A DNA stretch of 64,000 nucleotides from Abditibacterium sp. (GTDB taxonomy: Bacteria; Armatimonadota; Abditibacteriia; Abditibacteriales; Abditibacteriaceae), in contig JAUJNG010000013.1 of NCBI GenBank assembly GCA_030448265.1, positions 1 to 64,000 on the forward strand, written 5' to 3'. Of the stretch, positions 1 through 7,503 are shown in pieces; the first letter of the stretch is position 1, and every line of letters starts with the position of its first letter. Under the pieces are notes generated by a model. That model saw only the letters and a list, made by a program, of their open reading frames with translations, was not told where the DNA came from and ran no database searches. The position numbers and the translations under genes are program-made.

Positions 1-130
1 CGCGGCGGCTCTTTCTTCTCTGCCCAGTCGCACATAACCACCCAGAAGTATACGCGCGTGCGGCGCCACTGCAACCCACACGGGGCCTGCGAGCCTCACT
101 CGCTTATGCTTCGCGTTCTCCAAGCAACAA

Positions 131-158
131 AAAAGCCGGAGCAAATGCTCCGGCTTTT
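131..158 (-). terminator. Intrinsic terminator of the histidine kinase/response regulator operon
   Basis: A perfect 13-bp stem (131-143 with 146-158) has A and T runs at its outer ends, so it can end transcription from either side. It lies directly after the stop of the 122-aa gene and is the natural end of the minus-strand operon that begins at 3108. In 1-130 I see nothing codable. Confidence 0.8.
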
Positions 159-164
159 TCGCGT

Positions 165-533
165 TTAAACCAGCCGCAAACGCGGCCTGTCTTCGCCTGG
201 CGGCTCGTCGCCGCCTTTTTTGGGGTCGATGGTTTTTTTCGGCTCGAATTTTTTGGGTTTAAGTTCTTCGGGCGGCGCGGGCGCTTCGGCGGGCGACAAA
301 TGCGGCGCCGGAACGTTGACGAAAAGCGGAAGAGAGCCGTCGGGGTAGCCGCTTTCCTCGTTGTAGCCGTGCGCCACCCAATCGACGGCGACGGTGAGGC
401 ATCCGGCGGGCGCGTTGGGCGCGTTGGGGAAGATGATGCCGGTCAACCCTACCAGCGAAAATCCTGGCCGCAGCATGGTGCGGCCCCCGATTTCAACGCG
501 GTCGCCAAATTTAAACTCCGGTGATTCCTCCAT
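165..533 (-). CDS. Hypothetical 122-aa protein, third gene of the two-component operon
   Basis: I do not recognise a named family. Residues 7-60 look like a small beta-rich, SH3/KOW-like fold, starting 'FKFGDRVEIGG' and containing 'GLTGIIF'. The C-terminal half is a low-complexity Pro/Lys/Glu tail, probably disordered. The start lies two bases beyond the stop of the response regulator gene, so the two are co-transcribed and probably translationally coupled, and a terminator follows at once. A role linked to the upstream kinase and receiver is inferred from position only. Codon use matches the neighbours. Confidence 0.6.
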   Translation of the reverse strand: MEESPEFKFGDRVEIGGRTMLRPGFSLVGLTGIIFPNAPNAPAGCLTVAVDWVAHGYNEESGYPDGSLPLFVNVPAPHLSPAEAPAPPEELKPKKFEPKKTIDPKKGGDEPPGEDRPRLRLV

Positions 534-535
534 GC

Positions 536-997
536 TTAGCCTCCTTCGTTGTGAGTTTCGAATTCGCGCACTTTGGCGAAGTTTTCCAGTCGGCGCACCG
601 TCGCCAGACTGGAGCGGCGCCGGTCGATGGCCTGTTCGATTTTAATCGAAATCAGCTCGTAAACATCGACGCCAGGAATGTTTTTCTCGACGTAATCGAA
701 GGCACCCATTTTCATGCACTCGACGGCGTTGCCCACGTTGCCGTAAGCAGTCAAAACCACGACTTCGGTGAATACATCGCGCCCCAGCGCCGATTTGAGC
801 ACTTCGACGCCCGAATTGGGCGACTCCATCAACATATCGGTTAAAACCACATCGAAGGGCACCGGCGCGTCTTCGATGGCCTGCGACGCCTCGGCCTGCG
901 ACGCGGCGATGGTCACGCTGTGCCCGTCGCGGCGCAAACGGCGTTCGAGCGAAAAGCGCACGTCGTCTTCATCATCGGCTACTAAAATTTTGCCCAT
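536..997 (-). CDS. Single-domain response regulator (CheY-like receiver)
   Basis: A 153-aa receiver protein without an output domain. The acidic pair 'DDEDD' near residue 8 and the phosphoacceptor Asp54 in 'VVLTDMLM' are present, as are 'VVLTAYG' (switch Thr) and 'FDYVEK' (conserved Lys). It should take phosphate from the histidine kinase encoded just upstream at 1162-3108 and signal by protein contact, since there is no DNA-binding domain. The C-terminal 30 residues form a charged helix. A long inverted repeat (1028-1160) lies between the kinase stop and this start, which could set the kinase:regulator ratio by processing or partial termination. Confidence 0.9.
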   Translation of the reverse strand: MGKILVADDEDDVRFSLERRLRRDGHSVTIAASQAEASQAIEDAPVPFDVVLTDMLMESPNSGVEVLKSALGRDVFTEVVVLTAYGNVGNAVECMKMGAFDYVEKNIPGVDVYELISIKIEQAIDRRRSSLATVRRLENFAKVREFETHNEGG

Positions 998-1027
998 TGG
1001 GGGAAGTTTCCTTTTTGTTCAAACTGC

Positions 1028-1160
1028 GGGAAACCTCCCCCGCCCCCTTCTTCGTAAGGAGGGGAGACCACACTCACAGTTCGTCGTTCTTTGCGCGAGA
1101 ACGAGAGTGTTTCAATGTGGTCTCCCCTCCTTACGAAGAAGGGGGCGGGGGAGGTTTCCC
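1028..1160. repeat. Long inverted repeat, family A (C-rich, 'TTCGTAAGGAGGGGAG')
   Basis: Arms of about 45 bp (1028-1072 and 1115-1160) are near-perfect inverted copies around a loop of about 40 nt. It lies between two genes of one operon. A close relative is at 30344-30479, with the same arm core and a different loop, so this is a dispersed family and not a local terminator. Confidence 0.9.
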
Positions 1161-1161
1161 A

Positions 1162-3108
1162 CTACCCGCCGCCAAAAACCTGCTGCGGCGGGCGCGCTTC
1201 GCTGCGCGACTCGGAACGCATTTTACGTTCTTCGCCGCTGTGCGCGGGCAAAAGCACCACGAAATGAGCGCCGGTCGAAGGATTTTTTTCGTCTTCGCCG
1301 CCAATTTCGCAGATCGCGCCGCCGTGCGCCTCGACAATGCCCTTCACAATCGACAAGCCCAGCCCCATTCCCTTCGCCTTTTTGGTGTAAAAGGGCGCGA
1401 AAACGCGGTGGCGGTCTTGTTCGGACAATCCTGGGCCGTGATCGATGAAATCAATCCGCAAAACCTCGCCCGCGAAACTCCCTTTGGTGAGCGCCGCGAG
1501 GCTTTTCGGGTCGGCGAGGCCGCTTTTAATCGTCAGCTGCCCGCCCTGCGGCTGGAAATCAATCGAATTTTCGATCAGTTCGCCAAAGGCGCGCTTGAGT
1601 TTGACTTCATCGGCCAGAATCGGCGGCAGTTGCGGCGATAAATTGAGGATTAAATCGATATTGGAATGTTTGGGAAAAGTTTCCGCCGTCACATTCCGCA
1701 AAATCTGGTTGGCGTCGGCGTGCGTGACGTGAAGCTGCGTCGCGAGGACGAAATCGCGGAATTCGCCCAGAATGCCTTCCAGACGATAAATCCCGCGCGT
1801 GATGTGGCTCGAAAGCTCCTTCGCATCGCTCCAATCGGGGTCGCTTTCCTCAGTTTTGCCCTTGAGAATATGATTGAGTTCATTGAGATGGCCCTTGACG
1901 CCGAAAACCGTGTTGCCGATCATGTGCGCCGCGCGCGCTGACATCTCGCCCCACGCCGCCATGCGCTCGGCGTTGAGCAGACGGCTCGTCAATCGCGTGC
2001 GGTCAATGGCAACCGCGAGCTGGCCCGCCAGAGTCACCAGAACGTCTTCGTCGGCCTGGGTGAACTCCTGCGGCAAGAAATAAAGCGAGCCTTTGCGCTC
2101 GCGCACCACGCGAAGCACGCCAGGTTTGAGGCGATGGGTGTGAACCGGAACCGCCATCACCGCCGCGATTTCGCCCGCCGGTGCTTCCATGAACAGCCCT
2201 TTCCAGCGCGCATCGGTGCGCGGGTCGCCGACGCGAATCACCTGTCCGGTTTGCGCCACCCAGCCTGTCAAGCCCTCGCCGATGCGATATTTGGCCGTAT
2301 GCTGCCCCGCCTGGGCTTCGAGCGGGCCGTGTGAGGCGACCAGTTCGAGCAGTTCGGCGGCTTCGTCCATCAAAAACAGCGAGCAGTCGTCGGCGCGCAG
2401 AATTTTGGTGGCCTGTTCCACGACATCGTGAATGAGGGCGTCCAAATCGGCCATCGAGTTGAAATCGCGGCCAATGGCGATAAGTGCTTCCTCGCGCAAC
2501 TGATGCTCGGCCATCGCCACGATAATCGCGGCGCGGCGGGTGAGCGGCGCCAGAATGCGCGCGTGCTGCTCGCCGAACACGTCGCCCTCGCTCGATTCGA
2601 TGTTGATAACCCCGATCACGCCGCCGCCCGACGCCAGAATCGGCACGGCGATTTCGCTCTTGACATCATCGAAAAAGCCGATGTAATGCGGGTCTTGCGA
2701 AACGTCGCCCGTCCAGTAGGCGCGCCCGTTGACCACGACGTGGCGCGTAATGCCGCGCCGCGCCGCGCCGCCGTTGGGCGCGGTCTGCACGTTGACGCGC
2801 AGGCGGCGAATATCGTCCGTCCAGCCCAGGCCCGCCGTGAAACGCAGCGCCAGTTCGCCCGAAACCGTGTCCACCAGCGCCAGAAACGCGCGATTGCCGC
2901 CGACGGCGTTCATCGCCTCTTCGAGCGTGGCTTTGAGAATCTCGTCGGCCTCGGCGAGCGAAGTTTGCGAGAGTTCGACATCGAAATCGTCGCGCTCGAA
3001 GGCGGCGCCAGGCAGCGCGGCACCGGAAAGACTTCCCATGGTTTGGGAGTCGTTGGGCGGCTGCGAAACGGCAGTTTCGGGTGGCAGACTCGACAGCGAA
3101 TTGTTCAT
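1162..3108 (-). CDS. GAF-domain sensor histidine kinase
   Basis: Soluble kinase of 648 aa. Two GAF domains (about residues 40-190 and 205-370) precede a divergent dimerisation/phosphoacceptor region, with the likely phospho-His at 395 in 'ARAAHMIGN', and a HATPase domain with N box 'ELIENSID', G1 'DHGPGLS' and G2 'GMGLGLSIVKG'. There are no membrane segments, so it probably senses a cytoplasmic ligand or redox state. The frame is open to 3222, but the Met at 3108 ('MNNSLSS') starts the conserved-looking part and the upstream residues would overlap the divergent promoter region. It heads an operon with the receiver gene and the 122-aa gene. Confidence 0.88.
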   Translation of the reverse strand: MNNSLSSLPPETAVSQPPNDSQTMGSLSGAALPGAAFERDDFDVELSQTSLAEADEILKATLEEAMNAVGGNRAFLALVDTVSGELALRFTAGLGWTDDIRRLRVNVQTAPNGGAARRGITRHVVVNGRAYWTGDVSQDPHYIGFFDDVKSEIAVPILASGGGVIGVINIESSEGDVFGEQHARILAPLTRRAAIIVAMAEHQLREEALIAIGRDFNSMADLDALIHDVVEQATKILRADDCSLFLMDEAAELLELVASHGPLEAQAGQHTAKYRIGEGLTGWVAQTGQVIRVGDPRTDARWKGLFMEAPAGEIAAVMAVPVHTHRLKPGVLRVVRERKGSLYFLPQEFTQADEDVLVTLAGQLAVAIDRTRLTSRLLNAERMAAWGEMSARAAHMIGNTVFGVKGHLNELNHILKGKTEESDPDWSDAKELSSHITRGIYRLEGILGEFRDFVLATQLHVTHADANQILRNVTAETFPKHSNIDLILNLSPQLPPILADEVKLKRAFGELIENSIDFQPQGGQLTIKSGLADPKSLAALTKGSFAGEVLRIDFIDHGPGLSEQDRHRVFAPFYTKKAKGMGLGLSIVKGIVEAHGGAICEIGGEDEKNPSTGAHFVVLLPAHSGEERKMRSESRSEARPPQQVFGGG

Positions 3109-3230
3109 GACAGTCGCGCGCCGAATAGGGTTTGGCGCAACGGTGTTCGAGTATAACGTTAGGGTCTGCGGTTTTTTATTGCTTTTCACTGCGTCGCGTG
3201 CGAGACGGTTTCGCAGTAACATTTTTCCAA

Positions 3231-3560
3231 ATGTCGAAACGAGAATGGGCTGAAAAAGCGATGGAATTGTTAAAAGCGGGTCAGACAGTGCAAATCAAGC
3301 CCATAGGCCATTCGATGGAAGGCCGCATCAGTAATGGCGATTTGGTAACGCTTCAACCCTGCATAGCTCAAGACTTGGTTGCCGGCGATGTTGTTTTGGC
3401 TCGCGTGCAAGGTCGCCGCTATTTTCATCTCGTCTTACATCTAATCATCGCTCGTGAGGCAGACAGGTTTCTCATCGGCAACAATCACGGCAGAATTGAT
3501 GGCTGGGTTACGGCACAAAATGTTTTTGGCAGAGTCACAAGAGTGGATGCGGCGAAATGA
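3231..3560 (+). CDS. S24/S26-like (LexA/signal peptidase fold) protein, possibly inactive
   Basis: A 109-aa protein. The motif 'GHSMEGRISNGDLVTL' matches the catalytic-Ser segment of S24/S26 peptidases (usual form G-x-SM-x-P-x-x-x-x-GD). The Pro is replaced by Glu-Gly. Where the family normally has the general-base Lys ('R-x-x-x-K-R') this protein reads 'GRRYFHLVLHL', with no Lys, so proteolysis is doubtful. The upstream in-frame codons to 3132 overlap the divergent kinase promoter, so I start at the Met at 3231 ('MSKREWAEK'). Its stop overlaps the next gene by ATGA, so the two are coupled. The fold assignment is by motif only. Confidence 0.65.
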   Translation: MSKREWAEKAMELLKAGQTVQIKPIGHSMEGRISNGDLVTLQPCIAQDLVAGDVVLARVQGRRYFHLVLHLIIAREADRFLIGNNHGRIDGWVTAQNVFGRVTRVDAAK

Positions 3561-4054
3561 AACTTTTCGAGATTTCCCAAACCGAAACGCAACTGCGCCT
3601 CGACAAACGCCGCGCGCCGCAGTTTTGGCGCGCCGGACTTCTTCTTGGTCTTCTGGCGTTCTTCGGTGGTGTCTGCTGGCAGTCCATCCACCAGTTAAGA
3701 GGTTTTGATGCGTTTTTCGCTGTTGGGACGGCGTGCCTTGGGTTCGCGGTTGTCGCTCTCCAGGCCATTGCGCCTCTTTTAACCGTCGTGCGCGGCGACA
3801 ACTGGGTGTTCGATAGGGACGAAGATGTTCTCTTCCACAATGGCAAACGCCTGGAGGCCTTAAGCCAAACCTATGCGGTGAGAATCTGGGAGGAGGACGA
3901 CGGAGAAGAGACAACTCGGCGTCTGGCCATTCAACTTCCAGCCCGCCAGCCGCTCCTCCTCAGCGACGCCCACAGCCAGAGTGAATGGCAGGAATTAATA
4001 GCGGCGGCGCAACAAATTTCCGATTTCACCGGAATCAAACTGGTTCGCAAATAA
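3557..4054 (+). CDS. Hypothetical membrane protein with two transmembrane segments
   Basis: A 165-aa protein with hydrophobic helices at about residues 25-43 and 52-76, followed by a soluble C-terminal domain of about 85 residues that contains an acidic stretch ('EEDDGEE'). It overlaps the S24/S26-like gene by ATGA and is the last gene of that pair, meeting the PAP2 gene tail to tail. I do not recognise the family. The topology (short N-tail, hairpin, cytoplasmic domain) resembles the small PH-like membrane proteins often found in bacteria, but that is weak. Confidence 0.6.
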   Translation: MKLFEISQTETQLRLDKRRAPQFWRAGLLLGLLAFFGGVCWQSIHQLRGFDAFFAVGTACLGFAVVALQAIAPLLTVVRGDNWVFDRDEDVLFHNGKRLEALSQTYAVRIWEEDDGEETTRRLAIQLPARQPLLLSDAHSQSEWQELIAAAQQISDFTGIKLVRK

Positions 4055-4056
4055 TT

Positions 4057-4737
4057 TCAAACAACGCCCCGCCGCGTCCAAACCTCGCGCCCCCACATCG
4101 CCGCTTTGACGCCGCTCACCCAGATCAGCGCGGCGCTCCAACCGCCCAGCACGTCGGTGGGATAATGCACGCCCAGATAAAGCCGCGTGAAACCGATAAT
4201 CACCACGAAAAACGCGCCCAGAACCAGCGCGAGATAGCGCCAGCGCGTGGGCCAGAAAATGACCACCAGAGCCGCGACCACGCCCATCGAAGTCATGGCA
4301 TGGCCAGAGGGAAAACCGAAATCGAATTCGGGAGCCGGAGAGGGCCACAGCGCGGGCCGCTCGCGCTGAAAAATCGCTTTGGCGAGCGGAGACAGCAGCA
4401 TCGCGCCGCCTGCGGTCACTCCGAAAAACAGCGCTTCACCCCGCCGTTTCTTGACCCAGAAAGCGGCCAGAACCAGAAGCGAAAACGGCACGATGACGCG
4501 CGCCGCACCCAGACGAGTCAGAAAAATGATGCCCGCATCGCGCGGGGGCGTGGCGTGAAGATGAAGCTGAGTCAAAATCGCGTCGTCAAACCACATCGGA
4601 TCGCGGTCGCGCACTTCGTCGGCGATCTGGCCGAAAATGACGAGCGGCAGCAGCAATCCCACTAACAGCGCGAGCAAAATCGGCGCGTGCCGTTTCAAGG
4701 CAGACAGGGAAATTTTGGAGGTGGACGAAGGATTCAC
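4057..4737 (-). CDS. PAP2-superfamily membrane phosphatase
   Basis: A 226-aa polytopic protein with the three PAP2 phosphatase signatures: 'KAIFQRERP' (K-x6-RP), 'PSGHAMTS' (PSGH) and 'TRLYLGVHYPTDVLGG' (R-x5-H-x3-D). Such enzymes remove phosphate from lipid substrates such as undecaprenyl pyrophosphate, phosphatidic acid or phosphatidylglycerol phosphate at the outer face of the inner membrane. All catalytic residues are present. Substrate cannot be told from sequence. It is transcribed alone, divergently from mutL, with a family-B inverted repeat (4771-4870) in the shared intergenic region. Confidence 0.88.
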   Translation of the reverse strand: MNPSSTSKISLSALKRHAPILLALLVGLLLPLVIFGQIADEVRDRDPMWFDDAILTQLHLHATPPRDAGIIFLTRLGAARVIVPFSLLVLAAFWVKKRRGEALFFGVTAGGAMLLSPLAKAIFQRERPALWPSPAPEFDFGFPSGHAMTSMGVVAALVVIFWPTRWRYLALVLGAFFVVIIGFTRLYLGVHYPTDVLGGWSAALIWVSGVKAAMWGREVWTRRGVV

Positions 4738-4770
4738 GCGCCGTTTCCGTCCAATTGGCGCGCCAAAAAG

Positions 4771-4870
4771 CGAATGAATTCGCAGCCAACGAAAGTGTCA
4801 ACCTTCGTTGACACCGCGCCCGCACGGTGTCGGCGCAGGCCGACACTTTCGTTGGCTGCGAATTCATTCG
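4771..4870. repeat. Long inverted repeat, family B ('GCAGCCAACGAAG')
   Basis: Perfect 29-bp arms (4771-4799 and 4842-4870) around a 42-nt loop that itself contains a smaller palindrome (ACACCG...CGGTGT). It sits between the divergent PAP2 and mutL genes, 24 nt before the mutL start. A second member with the same core lies in the gcv operon at 45710-45816. Confidence 0.9.
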
Positions 4871-4894
4871 CCTCCAGCCATTAAACTGGAAACC

Positions 4895-6781
4895 ATGAGC
4901 CGCATCCGCCAACTTTCGCCCGAAGTCGCCAACCAGATCGCCGCCGGAGAAGTCATCGAACGGCCCGCCGGCGCCGTCAAGGAACTGGTCGAAAACGCGC
5001 TCGACGCGGGCGCGCGGCGGATCCAAATCGACATCGAAGAAGGCGGCAAAAAGCTGATCCGCGTGCGCGACGACGGGGGCGGCATGAGCGCCTCAGACGC
5101 CGTTTTGAGTTTGCAGCGCCACGCTACGAGTAAAATCAGCGATGCCGACGATTTGTGGCGCGTCCAAACCCTCGGTTTTCGCGGCGAAGCGCTGCCCTCG
5201 CTGGCGGCGGTGTCGCGGCTGGAAATCATCACCCGCGAGGAAGGTAGCGAAATCGGGACGCAGCTTGTGGTTGAGGCCGGAACGGTTTTGGATGTTTCGG
5301 AAGTGGGATGCGCGCCAGGAACCGAAATCACGGTGCGCGGGCTGTTTTTCAACACTCCGGCGCGCTTCAAATTCCTTAAAAGCGACGCCGCCGAAGCCGC
5401 GCGCATTTCCGAGATGATCGGGCATCTGGCGCTGGCTTATCCCGCCGTTTCCTTTGTCCTCAAGCACAACGGCAACGAACAACTGCGCGTCGAGGCGGGC
5501 GGCGAAGCTTTCAACGCCCTCGTCGCCGTTCTGGGCAAAGACACCGCGCGCCAAATGCTGCCCATTTCCACAAGCGAAGAGTTCGAAAACATCCGCGTTT
5601 CGGGCTTCACGGGACGCCCGCAGCTCACGCGCGCCAATCGCAACGGCCAGTTATTTTTCGTCAACGGGCGCCTCATTAAAAACCGCGCCCTGCAGCACGC
5701 TTTCGGCGCGGCCTATGAAGGGCTGTTGCACGGACGCGAGCGCTTTCCGCTTGGCGTGGTGTTTTTGCAGGTCGCGCCAGGCGCGGTCGATGTCAACGTG
5801 CATCCCACCAAAAGCGAAGTGCGTTTCGCGCGCGAAGGCGAAGCGCATCATGCGCTGCGCGTCGCGGTGCGCGATACGCTCGTGGGCGCCCAACTCGCGC
5901 CGAGTTGGGGTTTCGCGCAAAACGAGCCGCGCGACGGCGGTTTTTACGGCCCGTTCGGGAGAAGCGCGCCCCCCGATTTCAAGGTTCAAAGTTCAACGTC
6001 CAATGTTCAAGGTTCGGCCCCGCAGCCGCCGACTTACACGCCCAATTACGCGGCGCACTCTCAGCCTCTCGCCCCAACGCCCACCGACGACGAACGCGAA
6101 CGCTTTCGCCAGCATCTCGAAGAAATCCGCAACGGCGCGCGCCAGAACTTCGAGCCGCAACTGTTTCCCCAGCCTGAAGCGCCGCCCAAACTCAAACTGC
6201 GGCCTCTGGCGCAAATTACCAACAATTCGTATATGCTCTGCGAGGGCGACGACGGCCTTTACATCGTCAACCAGCACCGCGCCCACGAGCGCATTTTAGC
6301 CGACAATACCATCGCAGCCGCCGAACGCAAGCCGGTCGAATCGCAGCGATTGGTCATTCCCTTCACCGTCGAAATCGGCGCGCGCGCCATCGCCGCCGTC
6401 GAGGAAAATGGGAATTTGCTGTCGCAGCTGGGTTTTGAAGTCGAAACTTTCGGCGGCAACGCCCTGCTGGTGCGCGCCGTGCCTTATCTGGTCGCCAAAG
6501 GCGATTACGAACGCGCCTTCGGCGATTTATTGGACGAACTGGTGAGTGGACACGCCGGACGCGATCTGGAAGAGCGCCGCCGCGCGCTGTTGACGATGCT
6601 GGCCTGCAAAAACGCCATCAAAGCGGGCGATCCACTGCCCCTCGAAGCGATGCAGCGCCTGGTGGACGATCTGGCCGAGGTGCAAAATCCGAGCATCTGC
6701 CCGCACGGGCAGCCGATTCTGATCAAAATCTCGACCTACGAACTGCATAAGAAATTCGAACGCGAATACGCGATGCGTTAA
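4895..6781 (+). CDS. mutL: DNA mismatch repair protein MutL
   Basis: A 628-aa MutL. The GHKL ATPase domain (1-330) has 'NQIAAGEVIERP', 'ELVENALDAG', 'DDGGGM' and 'GFRGEAL'; the transducer 'VDVNVHPTK' follows, then a Pro-rich linker and the C-terminal dimerisation domain (about 430-628). The endonuclease motif DQHA(x)2E(x)4E is degenerate: residues 459-470 read N-Q-H-R-x-x-E-x-x-x-x-D. The companion 'CPHGQP' also departs from CPHGRP, although 'ACKNAIKAG' is kept. The Met at 4895 is chosen because it starts the conserved N-terminus; upstream codons lie in the inverted repeat. No mutS is in the window. Confidence 0.95.
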   Translation: MSRIRQLSPEVANQIAAGEVIERPAGAVKELVENALDAGARRIQIDIEEGGKKLIRVRDDGGGMSASDAVLSLQRHATSKISDADDLWRVQTLGFRGEALPSLAAVSRLEIITREEGSEIGTQLVVEAGTVLDVSEVGCAPGTEITVRGLFFNTPARFKFLKSDAAEAARISEMIGHLALAYPAVSFVLKHNGNEQLRVEAGGEAFNALVAVLGKDTARQMLPISTSEEFENIRVSGFTGRPQLTRANRNGQLFFVNGRLIKNRALQHAFGAAYEGLLHGRERFPLGVVFLQVAPGAVDVNVHPTKSEVRFAREGEAHHALRVAVRDTLVGAQLAPSWGFAQNEPRDGGFYGPFGRSAPPDFKVQSSTSNVQGSAPQPPTYTPNYAAHSQPLAPTPTDDERERFRQHLEEIRNGARQNFEPQLFPQPEAPPKLKLRPLAQITNNSYMLCEGDDGLYIVNQHRAHERILADNTIAAAERKPVESQRLVIPFTVEIGARAIAAVEENGNLLSQLGFEVETFGGNALLVRAVPYLVAKGDYERAFGDLLDELVSGHAGRDLEERRRALLTMLACKNAIKAGDPLPLEAMQRLVDDLAEVQNPSICPHGQPILIKISTYELHKKFEREYAMR

Positions 6782-6790
6782 AGAGCCAAA

Positions 6791-7363
6791 ATGATTGCCG
6801 AAGCCCCCATTTATACGCCCAAAGAGTGGACTTACGACGAAGTGAGCGCCATTGAGGACGACGTGCGCCGCGAGCTTTTCGACGGAGAAATTATCGAAAT
6901 ACCTTCCCCAACTGTGAATCATCAGAGAATTATTTTGCGACTCGCCGCCCTCTTCTTACATTGGGCGCGACAACACGGTGGCGAGCCTTTCATCTCGCCG
7001 CTCGACCTTTACGTTGCACCTCGGCGCTACTTCATCCCTGACTTCATTTTTTATTCCGCCGCGCAAATGGCGAGCGGCGAAGTCATGCACGACCCGAAAC
7101 GTTTCACCGTCGCACCCATGCTGATTGTCGAAGTGTTGTCTGAATCAACTGCGCGCCACGACCGCGTGCGAAAACTGCGCGCTTATGCCGAGTTTGGCGT
7201 TGCCAACTACTGGATCGTCGATCCCTCTCTGCAAACTGTGGAGGCTTATGAATTGAGCGGTGGAAGGTATCAAGTCGTGGCGGCGCATGAAGGCATGGAA
7301 ACCTTCGCGCCCGCCGCGTTTCCCGCCTTGCAAATCGCGCTGTCCGAGCTTTTCGCGGCGTAA
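6791..7363 (+). CDS. Uma2-family (DUF820) putative restriction-endonuclease-like nuclease
   Basis: A 190-aa protein with the PD-(D/E)xK core typical of Uma2/DUF820: 'FIPDFIFY' supplies the Asp, 'LIVEVLSEST' the Glu-x-x-Ser segment, followed by 'RVRKLRAYAEFGVANYWIVDP'. It begins 'IYTPKEWTYDEVSAI', the usual N-terminus of the family. These proteins occur in many copies in cyanobacteria and related phyla; their cellular role is not established. It starts nine bases after mutL stops, so it is probably co-transcribed. A family-C inverted repeat follows at 7380. Confidence 0.85.
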   Translation: MIAEAPIYTPKEWTYDEVSAIEDDVRRELFDGEIIEIPSPTVNHQRIILRLAALFLHWARQHGGEPFISPLDLYVAPRRYFIPDFIFYSAAQMASGEVMHDPKRFTVAPMLIVEVLSESTARHDRVRKLRAYAEFGVANYWIVDPSLQTVEAYELSGGRYQVVAAHEGMETFAPAAFPALQIALSELFAA

Positions 7364-7379
7364 ACATCACTTGGATTTT

Positions 7380-7476
7380 CAATACAGAGAACACGGAGAG
7401 ACGGAGAAAACAGAGAAGCTCAAAGTATCAAAGCAAAATCCTCTGTCTTCTCCGTCTCTCCGTGTTCTCTGTGTTG
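7380..7476. repeat. Long inverted repeat, family C ('AACACGGAG')
   Basis: Arms of 29 bp (7380-7408 and 7448-7476) with one mismatch and a 39-nt loop, placed between the tail-to-tail Uma2 and mqo genes. The larger relative at 53025-53200 shares the CAACACA-GAACACGGAG core. Confidence 0.9.
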
Positions 7477-7503
7477 AAGTTCTGGTCAAACGAAGCAACG
7501 CAA

